Shown here piece by piece: positions 8,786 to 16,949 of a stretch of DNA of 33,365 bases. A program made the translations under genes and the position numbers. Source of the stretch: Spirochaetia bacterium (lineage in GTDB: Bacteria > Spirochaetota > Spirochaetia > CAKZLE01); the NCBI GenBank assembly GCA_021736385.1, contig JAIPFY010000036.1, positions 1 to 33,365 of the forward strand, written 5' to 3'. The number at the start of each line of letters is the position of its first letter. Position 1 is the first letter of the stretch. The notes under the pieces are model-generated. The model had not been told where the DNA came from. It saw nothing but the letters and a program-made list of their open reading frames with translations, and did not search any database.

Positions 8786-9334
8786 ATGGAACAGCCAGCT
8801 GCACACACCATCATGGTCATCTCTGATATTCACGGGAACCGCACAGCATTCTCCGCAGTACAGAAGCGCCTGAGCAGAGACCACGGGGACCTGCTGCTCA
8901 TCGCCGGTGATATCGCCCCGCGCTACAGTGAAGGGCTGGTCGGAGACCTCAACGCCCTGAGCGACCGGATCACCGCAGTCCACGGGAACTGTGACACCCA
9001 CTACGATCAGCAGCTGCTGCGATTCCCCCTGCCGGTCTACCAGCGCATCAGCTTCTCAGGACGCACCATCTTTCTCACCCACGGTGATCAGATCAGGCCG
9101 TCACATCCACCGCTGCTCTCCCCCGGGGACATCTTCATCTCCGGTCACACCCATACCCCCTCGCTCTACCTGCAGGAGACCAGCGGTATCTTCATGCTCA
9201 ATCCGGGTTCTGTCACCTCCCCGAGAGGGGGAGGTGCCGCTTCCTACGCCGTGATAACCGCTTCAGGCATCGAGATCAGAGAACTGTATCGTGCCAGACG
9301 GATCAGCTCGATCACTTTTGATGTGTTGCAGTAA
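8786..9334 (+). CDS. YfcE-type metallophosphodiesterase
   Basis: This 182-residue calcineurin-like phosphoesterase of the YfcE/MJ0936 family carries the full metal-site set: SDIHGN (D14, H16), GD (41-42), GNCD (67-70), H99 in THGD, and GHTH (120-123), then LNPGS. The length matches E. coli YfcE (about 184 residues), which hydrolyses phosphodiesters in vitro; the natural substrate is unknown. The ATG at 8786 is supported by the promoter spacing. A second ATG at 8813 is directly before the first motif and would cut off little, but neither has a ribosome binding site. It lies upstream of argC with an AT-rich gap and is not clearly in that operon. Confidence 0.9.
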   Translation: MEQPAAHTIMVISDIHGNRTAFSAVQKRLSRDHGDLLLIAGDIAPRYSEGLVGDLNALSDRITAVHGNCDTHYDQQLLRFPLPVYQRISFSGRTIFLTHGDQIRPSHPPLLSPGDIFISGHTHTPSLYLQETSGIFMLNPGSVTSPRGGGAASYAVITASGIEIRELYRARRISSITFDVLQ

Positions 9335-9340
9335 ATATGT

Positions 9341-9388
9341 AAATATTTATGCATGAATACTGTACTTTTTCCCATATATCTGTATAAT
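9341..9388 (+). promoter_or_regulatory. AT-rich promoter region of argCJBD
   Basis: A perfect TATAAT (9383-9388) would start transcription near 9395. No good -35 is visible at 16-18 bases, which could mean activator dependence. ATTTATGCATGAAT (9345-9358), a near-palindrome with 12 of 14 positions symmetric, overlaps the -35 area. It does not match the ARG-box consensus closely, so binding by an ArgR-type repressor is only a possibility. Confidence 0.4.
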
Positions 9389-9447
9389 TATCCAAAACAA
9401 CGTGCTATTACGTATATTTATACAATAAACCAAAGATAGAGGGTAGT

Positions 9448-10491
9448 ATGATACAAGTTGGAATCATCGGAGCTACAGGGTACACCGGAGGTGAGCTGAT
9501 CAGGATCCTGCAGGACCATCCGAACGTGGAGATCACCCTGATCACCTCAACGACCTATGCAGGACAGGCGATCAGTGACATCTACGGGAACCTGCGGGGC
9601 AGCTGTGATCTCATATGTCAGGATATCGGGATCGAACAGGCTTCACAGCAGTGCGATATCCTCTTCCTTGCACTCCCCCACGGGATCGCATCCCACCACG
9701 TCACCGGGCAGATCCTGAAGAACTGCAGGATCGTCGATCTGGGAGCCGACTACCGACTGCAGGACCCCGCGATCTACACCACCTGGTATCATACCGAACA
9801 CGGTTCGCCGGAACTGCTGGATCAGGCAGTCTACGGCCTGTGTGAATGGGAGAGAAGCACCATCGCACAGAGACGGCTGATCGCCAACCCCGGCTGCTAT
9901 ACCACCTGTTCCATCCTCTCCCTCGCTCCGCTGGTCAAAGAAGGGCTCATAGAGCTTGATACGATCATCATCGATGCGAAATCAGGAGTATCCGGAGCCG
10001 GGCGAAAGGCTTCACAGGGCACACACTATGCAGCATGCAATGAGAGCATCAAAGCCTACGCTGTGGCCTCCCACAGACACACCCCTGAGATCGAAGAGCA
10101 GTTGAGCACCGTTGCCGGTACCCCGATCACGATCAGTTTCACCCCTCACCTCGTTCCCATGAACCGAGGCATCCTCACCACAGCCTATGCATCACTCACA
10201 GACGGGGTCACTGCTGATGAGGTCACCGCGGCCTATCGGAAGTACTACGGGAACGAACGGTTCATCCGGCTGCTGCCCTATGGGGTATTCCCCGAGACCC
10301 GGTGGGTCAAGGGTTCGAATATGTGCGATATCGGTCTGGTGATCGATGAACGCACCGGAAGGATCATCGTCGGCGGGGCCCTCGACAATCTGATCAAAGG
10401 AGCCTCGGGACAGGCGATACAGAATATGAACATCCTCTTCGGACTGCCCGAGGATACCGGCCTGCACCAGGTCGCAGGATTCCCCTACTGA
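9448..10491 (+). CDS. argC: N-acetyl-gamma-glutamyl-phosphate reductase
   Basis: This is a 347-residue enzyme of the third step of arginine synthesis: NADPH-dependent reduction of N-acetylglutamyl phosphate to the semialdehyde. The N-terminal NADP-binding motif is GATGYTGGE (8-16), the catalytic cysteine is C150 in NPGCYTT, and the typical C-terminal dimer segment includes GSNMCDIGLV and a GGALDNLIKGASGQA motif. The start has GAGGG upstream. It is first in argCJBD, and the genes run in the same direction with a gap of about 50 bases to argJ. Confidence 0.97.
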   Translation: MIQVGIIGATGYTGGELIRILQDHPNVEITLITSTTYAGQAISDIYGNLRGSCDLICQDIGIEQASQQCDILFLALPHGIASHHVTGQILKNCRIVDLGADYRLQDPAIYTTWYHTEHGSPELLDQAVYGLCEWERSTIAQRRLIANPGCYTTCSILSLAPLVKEGLIELDTIIIDAKSGVSGAGRKASQGTHYAACNESIKAYAVASHRHTPEIEEQLSTVAGTPITISFTPHLVPMNRGILTTAYASLTDGVTADEVTAAYRKYYGNERFIRLLPYGVFPETRWVKGSNMCDIGLVIDERTGRIIVGGALDNLIKGASGQAIQNMNILFGLPEDTGLHQVAGFPY

Positions 10492-10542
10492 AATGAATCA
10501 TCCGTCAGCACCTGTATGAATGACGGGAAGGAAGCATAGATC

Positions 10543-11784
10543 ATGAAGACCATACAAGGCGGTATCACCGCCCCGAAAGGATATACTGCTGCAGGGATCC
10601 ATGCAGGCATCAAGAAGGCGAAGAAGGATCTGGCACTGATCATCAGCAGGACGCCGGCAGTCTGTGCCGGCGCCTTCACCCGGAACGTGGTGCAGGCTGC
10701 ACCGGTGATCTGGGACCGCCGGATCGTAGAAGGGCATGGCACCGTACAGGCCATCCTGATCAACAGCGGGAATGCGAACGCATGTACCGGGGATCAGGGG
10801 ATGCACGACTGCACCGCCATGGCGGAACTCACGGCACAGAAGCTCACCGACCAGCTGGGCTCCGAGGTCTCCCCCCTGCAGGTATGCATCTGCTCCACGG
10901 GAGTCATCGGGGTTCCGATGCCCATGGACACCATAGCCGGAGGGATCGACACGATCACCCCGCTGACGGGCAGCACCCCCGGGCATGCCGATGATGCGGC
11001 GACAGCTATCTGCACGACAGATACCTTCACCAAGGAGATCGCCGTAGAGATCATGATCGGGAACCAGCCTGTGCGCATCGCGGGGATGGCGAAAGGGTCA
11101 GGGATGATCCACCCCGACATGGCGACCATGCTCTCGTTCATCGTGACCGATGCGGCGATCTCACAGGACCTGCTGCAGCGGTACGTCGGTTCCTCGATCG
11201 CTGAGAGCTACAACATGATCTCCGTCGATGGTGATACCAGTACCAATGATACAGTCCTGGTCCTGGCGAACGGAGCCTCCGGAGCTCAAGAGATCATCGA
11301 CGGGACCGAAGAGGCGAAGATCTTCAAAGAGGCCTTTGATGCGGTGCACACCCATCTGGCAAAAGAGATCGTACGGGACGGAGAGGGCGCCGGGAAGTTC
11401 ATCGAGGTGGTCGTTCACCAGGCATCCAGCGATCAGGATGCAAAGATCATCGCCAAGTCAGTGATCACCTCGAATCTGGTGAAGACCGCGTTCTTCGGCG
11501 AAGATGCGAACTGGGGACGGATCCTCTGCGCCATGGGGTATTCGGGAGTGCAGTTCGATCCCCTGCAGGTCTCCCTGTCCCTGAACAGCAGCGCCGGGAC
11601 CATCCTGCTGCTCGAAGACGGGACACCGCTGGCCTTCGATGAGCAGCAAGCCCTTCAGGTGCTCAAGGAGCACGAGATCCAGGTGATCATAGAGATGAAC
11701 ACCCAAGGTTCCGGCAGTGCCGTCGCCTGGGGCTGTGATCTCAGCTATGAATATGTACGCATCAACGGTGAATACCGATCCTAA
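10543..11784 (+). CDS. argJ: Bifunctional ornithine acetyltransferase / N-acetylglutamate synthase
   Basis: This 413-residue ArgJ self-cleaves into alpha and beta chains and moves the acetyl group from N-acetylornithine to glutamate (acetyl recycling). The cleavage/nucleophile threonine is T195 in KGSGMIHPDMATML. GGITAPKG at the N-terminus and the SGNANACTG oxyanion region are also clear. Whether it also makes N-acetylglutamate from acetyl-CoA cannot be read from sequence, and no separate argA is in the window. GGAAGGAAG supplies the ribosome binding site. Confidence 0.96.
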   Translation: MKTIQGGITAPKGYTAAGIHAGIKKAKKDLALIISRTPAVCAGAFTRNVVQAAPVIWDRRIVEGHGTVQAILINSGNANACTGDQGMHDCTAMAELTAQKLTDQLGSEVSPLQVCICSTGVIGVPMPMDTIAGGIDTITPLTGSTPGHADDAATAICTTDTFTKEIAVEIMIGNQPVRIAGMAKGSGMIHPDMATMLSFIVTDAAISQDLLQRYVGSSIAESYNMISVDGDTSTNDTVLVLANGASGAQEIIDGTEEAKIFKEAFDAVHTHLAKEIVRDGEGAGKFIEVVVHQASSDQDAKIIAKSVITSNLVKTAFFGEDANWGRILCAMGYSGVQFDPLQVSLSLNSSAGTILLLEDGTPLAFDEQQALQVLKEHEIQVIIEMNTQGSGSAVAWGCDLSYEYVRINGEYRS

Positions 11785-11800
11785 AGGAGCAGATAGCGTG

Positions 11801-12685
11801 ATGGAACGATATATTGAGAAAGCGAACGTCCTCATAGAGGCCCTTCCCTACATAAAGCGGTTCTATGAGAAGATCGTCGTGGTAAAATACGGCGGAAGCG
11901 CCATGACCGATGAACGCATCAAGGAGAAAGTCATCGAAGACATCGTCCTGATGAAGCTCGTGGGCATGAAGCCTGTCATCGTGCACGGCGGGGGGAATGC
12001 GATCACCAGCATGCTCGAACGGCTGGGAAAGAAGACCGAGTTCATCGACGGCATGAGAGTCACGGACAAAGAGACCGCGGAGATCGCGGAGATGGTGCTC
12101 TCAGGGAACATCAACAAGCACATCGTACAGACCCTGCAGAACCACGGGATCAACGCTGTGGGTATCAACGGGAAGGATGCCAACACCCTTCAGGCACAGA
12201 AACGTCTGGTCAACGGCAGGGATACGGGGTTTGTGGGGGATATCGTGAAAGTGGAGACATCCCTGGTCTCCTCCCTCATCGCTCACGACTTCATCCCGGT
12301 CATCGCACCGGTAGGCACCGACGCGCAGGGAAACACCTATAACATCAATGCGGACTTTGCCGCCTCTGCCATCGCCGGGGCCCTGCAGGCTGAGAAACTG
12401 GTGTTCCTCACCGATGTCGAAGGGATCATGAAAGACATCGATGACCCGGGATCCATCATCAGAAAGATCGGATCACTCTCGGCACAGCGGCTGATCGATG
12501 AGGGCATCATCGCAGGCGGTATGATCCCCAAGACCCTCTGCTGCATCGACGGTATTGAGAAAGGCGTGAAGAGCGTCCATATCCTGGACGGCAGGACCGA
12601 ACACAGCATGCTCCTTGAGATCTTCACCAACAAAGGTATCGGGACCATGATCACTTCACAGGAGGAGAACCCGTATGAACAGTGA
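11801..12685 (+). CDS. argB: Acetylglutamate kinase
   Basis: This 294-residue amino-acid kinase phosphorylates N-acetylglutamate. Visible motifs are VVVKYGGSAM (phosphate-binding lysine), VIVHGGGNAI (acetylglutamate site), NADFAA and KLVFLTDVEG. An N-terminal helix before the kinase fold (ERYIEKANVLIEALPYI) is the type found in arginine-sensitive hexameric enzymes, so feedback inhibition by arginine is likely but inferred. Start choice: AAAGGAG at 11783-11789 is 11 bases before the ATG (11801) and eight before an in-frame GTG at 11798. The GTG may be the true start, adding one residue. It overlaps argD by 11 bases. Confidence 0.95.
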   Translation: MERYIEKANVLIEALPYIKRFYEKIVVVKYGGSAMTDERIKEKVIEDIVLMKLVGMKPVIVHGGGNAITSMLERLGKKTEFIDGMRVTDKETAEIAEMVLSGNINKHIVQTLQNHGINAVGINGKDANTLQAQKRLVNGRDTGFVGDIVKVETSLVSSLIAHDFIPVIAPVGTDAQGNTYNINADFAASAIAGALQAEKLVFLTDVEGIMKDIDDPGSIIRKIGSLSAQRLIDEGIIAGGMIPKTLCCIDGIEKGVKSVHILDGRTEHSMLLEIFTNKGIGTMITSQEENPYEQ

Positions 12686-13883
12686 CAACACATCAGATAT
12701 CATCGCAACAGGCACATCGGCATTCGCACAGACCTACGCACAGCTGCCGATCGTCATAGCTTCCGGAGCAGGCTGCACCGTGACCGACACCGATGGGAAG
12801 ACCTATCTCGACTTCGTGGCGGGTATCGCCGTGAACGCCCTCGGCTACGGGGATACAGACCTGGCAAAAGCTCTCCATGCTGTCATCGATGCTGGGATCA
12901 CCCACTGCTCAAACCTCTACTGGAACACTCCGGCGGTCACCGCTGCAGCATCATTGGTCAGGCTCAGCGGCCTGAAGAAGGTCTTCTTCTGCAACAGCGG
13001 GGCTGAAGCGAACGAGGCAGCCCTCAAGCTTGCACGAAAATACGGACATCTCCACAAGGGCCCCAACGCCAACATGGTCATATCCATGCAGAACTCCTTT
13101 CACGGAAGGACCTACGGCGCGGTCACGGCTACCGGTCAGCAGAAGTATCACAAGGGCTTTGCCCCGATGATGCCCGACATCGCCTATGCACAGTTCAATG
13201 ATCTTGAGAGTGTGAAGCAGCTCGTCAGCGAAAGGACCTGTGCCATCCTCGTCGAACCGATACAGGGAGAGGGAGGGATCATCCCGGCAGAACGTGCGTT
13301 CCTCGAGGGGCTCAGAGCCCTGTGTGATGAGCAGGATATCCTGCTCATCTTCGATGAGGTGCAGTGCGGCATGGGGCGACTGGGCATGCCCTTCGCCTTC
13401 CAGCAGTTCGATGTCACCCCTGATGCCGTATCACTTGCAAAAGGGCTCGGTGCGGGCGTTCCCGTCGGTGCCCTGGTGATCGGTGAACAGGCGGCAGATA
13501 CCTTCGTCCCCGGCGATCACGCATCGACCTTCGGCGGGAACTTCCTTGCAGGGGCTGCCGCAGCCTGTATGACCGAGAAGCTCTCGGATCCTCAGTTCCT
13601 CTCTCATATAACCGGTGTATCAGCCTATCTGGCAGAACAGCTCACGGGACTGCAGAAGCAGTTCCCGGATCAGATCACACAGGTGCGTGGTATGGGGTTG
13701 ATGATGGGCCTGGCTATGAAGGAGCCAGTCAGACCGTTGATCGCAGCATGCCTTGAACGCCGACTGCTGCTCGTCGGCGCAGGGACTCATGTCGTACGGT
13801 TCGTGCCGCCGCTGACTGTCACGAAAGCAGATATAGATCAGGCGATGGGAATCCTCACAGAGGTGCTAATCAGCCAGTCCTAG
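12675..13883 (+). CDS. argD: Acetylornithine aminotransferase
   Basis: This is a 402-residue class-III PLP aminotransferase, fourth enzyme of the pathway. The PLP lysine is K256 in SLAKGLGAGVPVGA, the cofactor aspartate lies in IFDEVQCGMGR, and the N-terminal half has FCNSGAEANEAALK. Length and motifs match ArgD/LysJ; a dual role in lysine synthesis is possible for such enzymes. The start lies inside the end of argB, with GGAGGAG about seven bases upstream. Its last 18 bases overlap the end of the convergent AOR-family gene, leaving no room for a separate terminator. Confidence 0.94.
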   Translation: MNSDNTSDIIATGTSAFAQTYAQLPIVIASGAGCTVTDTDGKTYLDFVAGIAVNALGYGDTDLAKALHAVIDAGITHCSNLYWNTPAVTAAASLVRLSGLKKVFFCNSGAEANEAALKLARKYGHLHKGPNANMVISMQNSFHGRTYGAVTATGQQKYHKGFAPMMPDIAYAQFNDLESVKQLVSERTCAILVEPIQGEGGIIPAERAFLEGLRALCDEQDILLIFDEVQCGMGRLGMPFAFQQFDVTPDAVSLAKGLGAGVPVGALVIGEQAADTFVPGDHASTFGGNFLAGAAAACMTEKLSDPQFLSHITGVSAYLAEQLTGLQKQFPDQITQVRGMGLMMGLAMKEPVRPLIAACLERRLLLVGAGTHVVRFVPPLTVTKADIDQAMGILTEVLISQS

Positions 13884-15728
13884 CCTCTGAAGCGTCGCAG
13901 GCTGCGGGATACCGTTCTCATCGTATCCGCGCAGCTCATAATAGACCTTGAGCAGCGGTTCGAGCTCTACGGGAGTCATCTGCTCACCATGGTAGACCTC
14001 ATCCCGGAGGAACCGCTGCGGAAGGGTGTCAGCCTCTGCAGTGAGGCCCATCTGCACATTCATCCATCGCTCGAGTACATGGATCCGTTCTCCGGCCTCA
14101 AGGAACTCCTTTCGGGTCAGCGACAATCCTGTGAGCGAAGAGAACAGGTCACTGTAGATCCCCCAGTCCAGCAGCTTCTTCGCCGCCTGAGGGAATCGAT
14201 TCATCAGCGACAGGAGGACCGGTACCGAACACAGACGGACCTTCGGATGCTCGAGCAGTACCGAATAGCTCAGCAGCTGGCAGCTCTGCAGTGAATCCAC
14301 ACCTGATGCGATGTTCTCGAAGAAGACCGTCCAGACGGCCTTCGCACGCAGACTGCTGATGCGCGACAGATCTGCAGAGACCTGGATCCCTTCAAGGAAG
14401 GCACCAGAGAATCCACCACCGTTCACCGCACAGGCGAGCCCGCGATCCCAGGACCCGCGGGGATCATAGCCGGGGAGTTCCATCCCTTTGACCTGAACGG
14501 CGAATTCCGTACCACCGTATTTCTCACTCAGCCAGCGAGTCCCCCGGGCGAGTTCATCACCGATACCCTCTCGATGGGCAATGAGTCTGAGGACCGCGCT
14601 GATCTGTTCAGGTCTGCCGAAGGCAAGATCACTGGAAAACAGCCCTCTGTCAGCGGCCTCCATCGCCCAGGCGATCGTCCCTCCGGTCGAGACGGGATCA
14701 AGACCAAGATCGTTGAGCAGATCGTTCCACTGTCCGATCACATCCGGATTATAGTTCCCGATATTGGGACCGAACATGGACATGGTATCATATTCAGGGA
14801 TCTGACGGGTCACCCCGTCAGGGTACCTGCCCTTATGACCACAGAGCACGGCACAGTGTCTGCAGGTGGAATAGGTCTGACGATACCTTCTCGAAAGTAC
14901 TTCACCGGCAAGATGCTCGATACGGGGATCGGTCCTTCCCTGGAAATTATTGACCGGGGCATACCCCTCTTCCATGCTGATGCGCATCTGAGAGTTCGTC
15001 CCGCAGGCTCTCAGCCGTGCCGTGATGGTATCCCGTTCCAGAGCACGCATGGCCCTGCCGACCGTCTGCTTGAACTTCCGTCCCATCTCCGGCTCTATAC
15101 GGTAGTCTCTGCCCCTGGCAACCACAGCCTTGAGATTCTTGGAACCCATGACCGCCCCCAGTCCTCCGCGGGAGAGATACCGGTCACCTGAGCAGATGCT
15201 CGCATACGGGACACAGTGCTCACCGGCCGGGCCGATCACGAGTGCTCCCTCTTTGGGTCCCAGCTTCAGCTGCTGCTGAGTCTCACGCGTGGTACAGCCC
15301 CACTGCTCCCGGGCATCGATGAATTCTACACCCTCATAATGGATAAGGAGCGTGACGGGAGTCTCTGACCGTCCCTCGATGAGTACCCCGTCCCAGCCGG
15401 CAGTCTTGCAGGCATAGCCGAACGGGCCGCCGCAGGACGAACTTGCCATGAAGCCGGTCTGAGGCGAGCGGGAGACCCCTTCGAACAGGGCACTGCAGGG
15501 CCCCCCGGAAGCGAGGAGAGGGCTCATGATGAAACAGAGCAGGTTCTCAGGTGAGAGCGGTTCGATCCTGCTCAGATCGCTCATATGATCATGATAGAGC
15601 TTGAGTCCGACACCTTTCCCGCCGAGGAACCGATGCTGGTCCCTCCGCGTGAGCCGTGTGACATACCAGCTTCTATTCGTGAGATCGATATGGAGATAAT
15701 GGCTGCTCATCCCGTTCTTTTCTATCAT
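13866..15728 (-). CDS. Aldehyde:ferredoxin oxidoreductase family protein (tungsten/molybdenum pterin)
   Basis: This 620-residue AOR-family enzyme is of full length. A [4Fe-4S] site is seen at C289, C292 and C296 (CRHCAVLC), with a likely fourth ligand in DSLQSC. Pterin-contacting segments include RGGLGAVMGSKNLKAV, DLGLDPVSTGG and ELPGYDPRG. The family oxidises aldehydes to acids with ferredoxin as acceptor, or runs in reverse when reduced ferredoxin is plentiful. Substrate cannot be told. The start at 15728 has AAAGG about seven bases upstream; an ATG at 15710 is an alternative. It follows the polyferredoxin gene by ten bases, so the two form one operon, and the ferredoxin is the obvious electron partner. 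Confidence 0.93.
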   Translation of the reverse strand: MIEKNGMSSHYLHIDLTNRSWYVTRLTRRDQHRFLGGKGVGLKLYHDHMSDLSRIEPLSPENLLCFIMSPLLASGGPCSALFEGVSRSPQTGFMASSSCGGPFGYACKTAGWDGVLIEGRSETPVTLLIHYEGVEFIDAREQWGCTTRETQQQLKLGPKEGALVIGPAGEHCVPYASICSGDRYLSRGGLGAVMGSKNLKAVVARGRDYRIEPEMGRKFKQTVGRAMRALERDTITARLRACGTNSQMRISMEEGYAPVNNFQGRTDPRIEHLAGEVLSRRYRQTYSTCRHCAVLCGHKGRYPDGVTRQIPEYDTMSMFGPNIGNYNPDVIGQWNDLLNDLGLDPVSTGGTIAWAMEAADRGLFSSDLAFGRPEQISAVLRLIAHREGIGDELARGTRWLSEKYGGTEFAVQVKGMELPGYDPRGSWDRGLACAVNGGGFSGAFLEGIQVSADLSRISSLRAKAVWTVFFENIASGVDSLQSCQLLSYSVLLEHPKVRLCSVPVLLSLMNRFPQAAKKLLDWGIYSDLFSSLTGLSLTRKEFLEAGERIHVLERWMNVQMGLTAEADTLPQRFLRDEVYHGEQMTPVELEPLLKVYYELRGYDENGIPQPATLQRLGLAD

Positions 15729-15738
15729 CTGAGACCTT

Positions 15739-16155
15739 TCACAGTACTAGTCTATGCATGGTGATGGCAGAGAACTGACAGCTCTCGACACACCATCTGC
15801 AGCTCACACAGGATCTGGGGAAGGCCAGTGCTGGGATCCTTCGTCCATGGTACTCGTCAAAGACCATCACCAGCGCATCCACCGGGCAGGCAAGGACGCA
15901 GTTCTCACACGAAAGGCATGTCTGGATCGATATATGAGGGACGAGCCACTCCGATCGGGTAACCTTCTCGATGACATGCCCCTGGACATCCTCGACAGCA
16001 CCGAGGGGACAGACTCTGCCGCAGGCTCCGCACTCGATGCACAGCGCCCGGTCTATATGATGCAGCATCCCCGGCTCCCCGCTGATCGCCGATACCGGGC
16101 ATACCGACACACAGTCCGTACAGCCGTTACAGCGATCTCGTATACACAATGCCAT
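15739..16155 (-). CDS. Polyferredoxin with four [4Fe-4S] motifs
   Basis: This 138-residue soluble protein has four Cx2Cx2Cx3C motifs: CNGCTDCVSVCP, CIECGACGRVCP, CLSCENCVLACP and CVSCRWCVESCQ. The last lacks the usual proline. It resembles HycB/HydN-type electron-transfer subunits found next to oxidoreductases, and probably shuttles electrons to or from the AOR-family enzyme encoded ten bases downstream. The start is the ATG at 16155, eight bases after AAAGGAG. An in-frame GTG at 16173 lies upstream of that site and is unlikely. The Met-Ala-Leu-Cys start leaves no room for a signal peptide, so it is cytoplasmic. Confidence 0.9.
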   Translation of the reverse strand: MALCIRDRCNGCTDCVSVCPVSAISGEPGMLHHIDRALCIECGACGRVCPLGAVEDVQGHVIEKVTRSEWLVPHISIQTCLSCENCVLACPVDALVMVFDEYHGRRIPALAFPRSCVSCRWCVESCQFSAITMHRLVL

Positions 16156-16176
16156 GATCAGCACTCCTTTCACACA

Positions 16177-16205
16177 ACTCTACTATCTGCTCATGCTGCT
16201 GTCAA
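16177..16205 (-). promoter_or_regulatory. Promoter of the polyferredoxin-AOR operon
   Basis: On the minus strand, a perfect TTGACA (16200-16205), a 17-base spacer and TAGAGT (16177-16182) give a start near 16170. The leader is about 15 bases and contains the AAAGGAG site. Confidence 0.6.
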
Positions 16206-16336
16206 TCAGAACACTTCTGCACAGAGGGTGAGTACCCGACTGATACAAACAGTATATACTACCACAGGGTCCGGTGCAAAGATAGATATGATATTGCCAA
16301 TGATACGAGTTTGCAGTAGCCTGAGCTAAGGAAACC

Positions 16337-16364
16337 TTGACATATGGACTATGCATATTACAAT
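16337..16364 (+). promoter_or_regulatory. Promoter of the SCP2-alcohol dehydrogenase operon
   Basis: A perfect TTGACA (16337-16342), a 16-base spacer and TACAAT (16359-16364) predict a start near 16371 and a 42-base leader ending in AAAGGAG-ACTTC-ATG. A perfect 10-bp palindrome AGTATATACT (16251-16260) lies roughly midway between this promoter and the divergent one and could be a shared regulator site. Confidence 0.6.
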
Positions 16365-16412
16365 AGGGCTTGGCATATCATGTATATGCTCTTCGGTAGG
16401 AAAGGAGACTTC

Positions 16413-16937
16413 ATGGACATCCACAGGGCCGGGACCCCGAGAAAGCACAGAACACAGCGGATCTTTCTGCAGACGATCCTCTGGTCTCTCGGCAGGAGTC
16501 TTCAGACTGCATCGGTCATCGACCCGATGATCAGAGAGCTGACAGCCCGGCTGCCCGAGCGGTATGTGCTCGCGCTGTCGGTGCAACAGGAGAATCCTGC
16601 AGTGGTCATCGAGAAGAACCCCGAAGGGACCCTCTCTGCCAGAGGCAGGATCAGACCCGGCGGGTCCATCGACCTCCTGCTCGATTTTCATACCATCGCG
16701 GGAGCCCTGCTGATGCTCACCTGCAGAGAGAGTACCGCTCATGCCCTGGTGAGGGACAGACTGCAGCTCATCGGGGATCAGCAGCACGGCTGCACGGTGA
16801 TCCGCATGCTCGATCGCCTGGCAGTGATACTGCTGCCCTCGTCTCTGGCACAGAAAGCCGTCAAGCGGTATCTATCACCCACACACAAACACGCCATGCG
16901 GGCAAAGCTGTATCTCTGCGCATGGGCGGGACGATAA
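16413..16937 (+). CDS. SCP2-like (sterol carrier protein 2 fold) protein
   Basis: This 174-residue protein has a C-terminal two-thirds that reads like an SCP2 domain: a hydrophobic strand (SIDLLLDF), LLMLTCRESTAHALVRDRLQLIGDQQ (the x-A-x-x-x-G-x-L/I-x-x-x-G-D pattern) and a following helix (VIRMLDRLAVILL). SCP2 domains bind fatty acids, acyl-CoA or other lipids in a hydrophobic pocket. The identification rests on pattern recognition. The start at 16413 has AAAGGAG five bases upstream; 23 further in-frame codons upstream overlap the promoter. It begins the operon with the two alcohol-dehydrogenase-fold genes (12-base gap to the next), suggesting that it presents or stores a hydrophobic substrate for them. 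Confidence 0.65.
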   Translation: MDIHRAGTPRKHRTQRIFLQTILWSLGRSLQTASVIDPMIRELTARLPERYVLALSVQQENPAVVIEKNPEGTLSARGRIRPGGSIDLLLDFHTIAGALLMLTCRESTAHALVRDRLQLIGDQQHGCTVIRMLDRLAVILLPSSLAQKAVKRYLSPTHKHAMRAKLYLCAWAGR

Positions 16938-16949
16938 AAGGAGTTCCTC

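Noticed and set aside
9345-9358. ARG box upstream of argC
   Set aside because: The symmetric sequence ATTTATGCATGAAT has its half-sites in the opposite order from the ARG-box consensus, so it is kept only as an unspecific operator candidate.
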